Shown here one piece after another: positions 61,401-64,000 of a DNA stretch of 64,000 bases. Location: contig CAIIXF020000011.1 of NCBI GenBank assembly GCA_903813345.2, forward strand, positions 19,019,754 to 19,083,753, given 5' to 3'. This DNA is from Owenia fusiformis. Lineage: Eukaryota > Annelida > Polychaeta > Sabellida > Oweniidae. The position numbers and the translations under genes were made by a program. Under the pieces are notes generated by a model, which worked only from the letters and a program-made list of their open reading frames with translations, searched no databases and was not told the origin of the DNA. How positions within the stretch are numbered: position 1 is the first letter of the stretch; each line of letters starts with the position of its first letter.

Positions 61401-64000
61401 TCTGCTTCTTCCGACAAAATAGAGAAATCCAGGAATTTTAAATGCTATCGTAGTGTCTAATCGGTGACCAAAATATTACTCTGTATCTACTGTTGGTCTG
61501 TAGATAAGAAAATAAGCAGTTGTCCAGATCAAGCTAAAACAGTAGCAAAGTTCTGATTTTACCTGTAAAATATGTGCATATTATTTAATTTACTATACAC
61601 TTGAAAGGAGTTTTAACACGTTTCTGATATCTAAAGGTTAGTTGAGGCTCCGAGTATAATTCGTGAAAATGATTTGATAATAGAATGTGTTCATGAGGAG
61701 AAAATTAGATTCAAACTGCGCATTCATAGTGGACGCAGTCCAGTAAACAAAGCTATTTCAACAACGCAACACAGCCTCCATTGATATTCTAAGCAACGCA
61801 GTCCAGCCGCGAACACGAAATAAATAAGAAAGTGTAAACTATATTCCTACGCTATTATTGTTTCAGGAAAAGAAAGTCAGCATCCAGATTATCATTCAAA
61901 GTTACGTTGATTAACATATATCTATTACCTGAATCAATGTCCCAAATTGCTATATTGTATCGTTTAAGACCTAGAAATATGGCAATTCAATAGCGTATTT
62001 GGCAGAACAGTCGAGCGCAAGATGACAACGTAATATGTTTATTACAAACCAATTTGTGGATAGGGTTAAATATATAGATAATTGGATAGTGGTGAGACTT
62101 TTTATAAGAAGTAGAAATGCGAAACAATTAACTTTTTGATGATGCAATAAAAGCTGTTGGGGAAGGGTACATTAACTAGTATTTAAGATATCAGGAAAAT
62201 ATCAAATAATTGGAGAGTTGGTGAGTTAATGTAATTTTGGATGATCTTTCCAACAGTCCATCAATATTGCTAGCTACCATAAATTCATGATTTCAGCTGT
62301 ATTTGACAGCTTGTAGGGTTTGTAGAAAAAACCGGGTACCGGGTACCGGGTACCGGGTACTAGATCCTCCATGCGGGATTCCAACTTGGTACCCGGTCGA
62401 GAAAGTACCCGGTCGAAAAAACCGGGTACCCAAAAACTGGGTATACGTTTCTTCACAGTAGACTAGAACAGGAATAAAGCTTGTAATCCCTTTATTTACG
62501 TCATATTTGCTATTCCCTCTGACCAAGGATGAAACTAAGCATTTAAGGTAATAAAAAGTAAACGTTAAAACGCAATTCACGACAGGGGCGAAGGTAGGCC
62601 ATTTTCCAGAGTACGATAGATCTACCGGAGTTTTCTACCAACGATAACAAATATTTCTGAAAATACGTGTATGTCAAGGTAACATCTCCATATAATCATG
62701 AAATGGGACGCAATCATTAATGATAGGATTATAAACATCTTCGATTAAAGTAAAACACTATTGTGTTCTGCATCAAGAGCATAATGTTCAAATCTTAGCA
62801 ATTGATGTTAATACTTTCAAGATCAAATATTAATTTTCTACGCTTTGGCGTTGCTGTTATTTAGTTTAACTTAAACTGTATAAACGGTGAACATTGTTTC
62901 AAGCTCTTTGCTGCAATGTATTCATCATTGTACGAATATAAAACACGTTATCTATTTATTATTTTATAATACATGTAATAGTAATAGTGATTTAATTTAT
63001 TTGTTTATAATACATTGTTTTAGTGAACTGGATTTGGATTCAGTGGTCGTCTTCGAATGAACATTCATTTGTCATGATAACCTCCAAGATACAATGGTCA
63101 ACTTTTGCTTTTACGTTTAATCATAATCAAGGCTTTCTCTAAATTTCCTGTCAGATCATGAATGCCAGACTTCACCAAGTATTTAAATTATTTTTTTGCG
63201 TTTTATCATCCTTCCCAAAAGCTACAATTCATGCATATGGTACAACTCCCGGGGTACAACTACTACTTACCGACTTTGGTTTATCATTGTTTTGTTGCAA
63301 ATATGGGGATGTTTCCACGACTTGAACCTAGGGATTTATATAGACGGGACTTCCCCTTTTCATAATGTCATTACATGTATATATTTTTCTGTTTTGTAGG
63401 TTCCCGTGGGTAAGATACAGAAGGGGCATAGACACAACAGTGGCGTTTTTCAAGTTATAGCCGTGGAATTATATAGTTTATGCATCTTGCCTCAAGCGAC
63501 GTGTTAAGTCTGACGTGTTAACCCTAAAAATGTTTATCCCATATTGGGTTTGAGAAACACAGTTGCTGAATACAAGTGCAAACTATGAAATAACCATAAT
63601 ATACAATAATACAATAGATAATGTTTGGCATGCATTGTGTGTGTTTCTGTTTCATTGTTAAATTAGTTGAAAGTATATACAAAGAAGTTATTCACCAGGA
63701 GGGATTTGCTATGGGGAATATCACATGATAGAGGGAACGCAGTGACAGAGTGAAATATTGATACCATCCGAGGAATATTCTCAATATCATCCCGACAGGT
63801 GAATAACGACCTTATACCATGGTCAAGAGCAACATATATCTAAAATCCTTTTTGAATGAGAGAAAATGTTTGAAAAAATGAAAAATTTTGAAACAAATAA
63901 CTTTTTTGAAAATTGAAAATTTTTGAATAAATACCCGGGTTGATATCCATGTCATCCCTCTAATCCCAATATCATCCATATCCCAAATATGTGATTTATC
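61389..64000. other. Upstream flank of ZFC3H1, no gene recognised
   Basis: AT-rich sequence with a short ACCGGGT array at 62327-62450. The overlapping plus-strand ORFs at 63162-63399 and the minus ORFs at 62274-62580 show no domain. The latter are translations of the simple repeat. Confidence 0.5.
62327..62450. repeat. ACCGGGT heptanucleotide repeat
   Basis: Four near-perfect ACCGGGT units, then scattered inverted TACCCGGT copies, giving local self-complementarity. Confidence 0.85.

Noticed and set aside
61229-61417. Minus-strand ORF SEEAEGTAECPSILALG as ZFC3H1 first exon
   Set aside because: It has no ATG (TTG only). The overlapping frame from the ATG at 61388 has a strong donor in the right phase, so that was preferred.
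1-64000. CRISPR arrays, operons or tRNA/rRNA genes
   Set aside because: The tandem arrays are ordinary eukaryotic satellites without unique spacers, the genes are intron-containing, and I saw no tRNA cloverleaf or rRNA signature.

Overview
The window is a stretch of AT-rich (roughly two-thirds A+T) animal nuclear DNA, with spliceosomal introns, dense foldback/MITE-type repeats and decayed Tc1/mariner elements. The protein-coding content is metazoan (a ZFC3H1 orthologue and the first exon of a spondin-like protein). The repeat style (GGAC-tailed elements, short foldback elements, frequent ACATGTA words) is reminiscent of marine invertebrate genomes such as molluscs or other lophotrochozoans, but the phylum cannot be fixed from the sequence alone.

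Layout. Positions 1-5416 are the start of intron 1 of a minus-strand spondin/reeler-domain gene whose first coding exon (signal peptide plus start of the reeler domain) is 5417-5660; the rest of that gene lies off the left edge. Positions 5661-19952 are intergenic, with satellites, hairpins and DNA-transposon relics. Positions 19953-61388 are one minus-strand gene for which I reconstructed 28 coding exons with consistent splice phases from end to end. The product is about 2121 residues and matches ZFC3H1, the zinc-finger/HAT-repeat scaffold of the nuclear exosome PAXT connection. The first 31-bp coding exon is the least certain part. Positions 61389-64000 are upstream flank, with two CpG-containing patches and no recognisable gene.

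The most unusual locus is intron 9 of the ZFC3H1 gene (34058-53092, 19 kb). It holds a complete, intronless, same-strand gene for a 445-residue ATP-grasp ligase-like protein (38730-40067) in a bed of repeats. These include a three-copy dispersed segment, foldback elements, two arrays of the same 15-16 bp minisatellite in opposite orientations, and a 1.7-kb terminal-inverted-repeat element that encloses a 161-bp satellite and a GGAC microsatellite. The nested gene has no obvious link to RNA decay. It looks like a retrocopy or a horizontally acquired enzyme gene maintained inside a host intron.

ZFC3H1 in animals bridges the helicase MTR4 to polyadenylated nuclear RNAs so that the exosome can degrade them. 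The spondin-like gene encodes a secreted matrix protein. These two genes and the ATP-grasp gene appear to be neighbours by chance rather than a pathway cluster.
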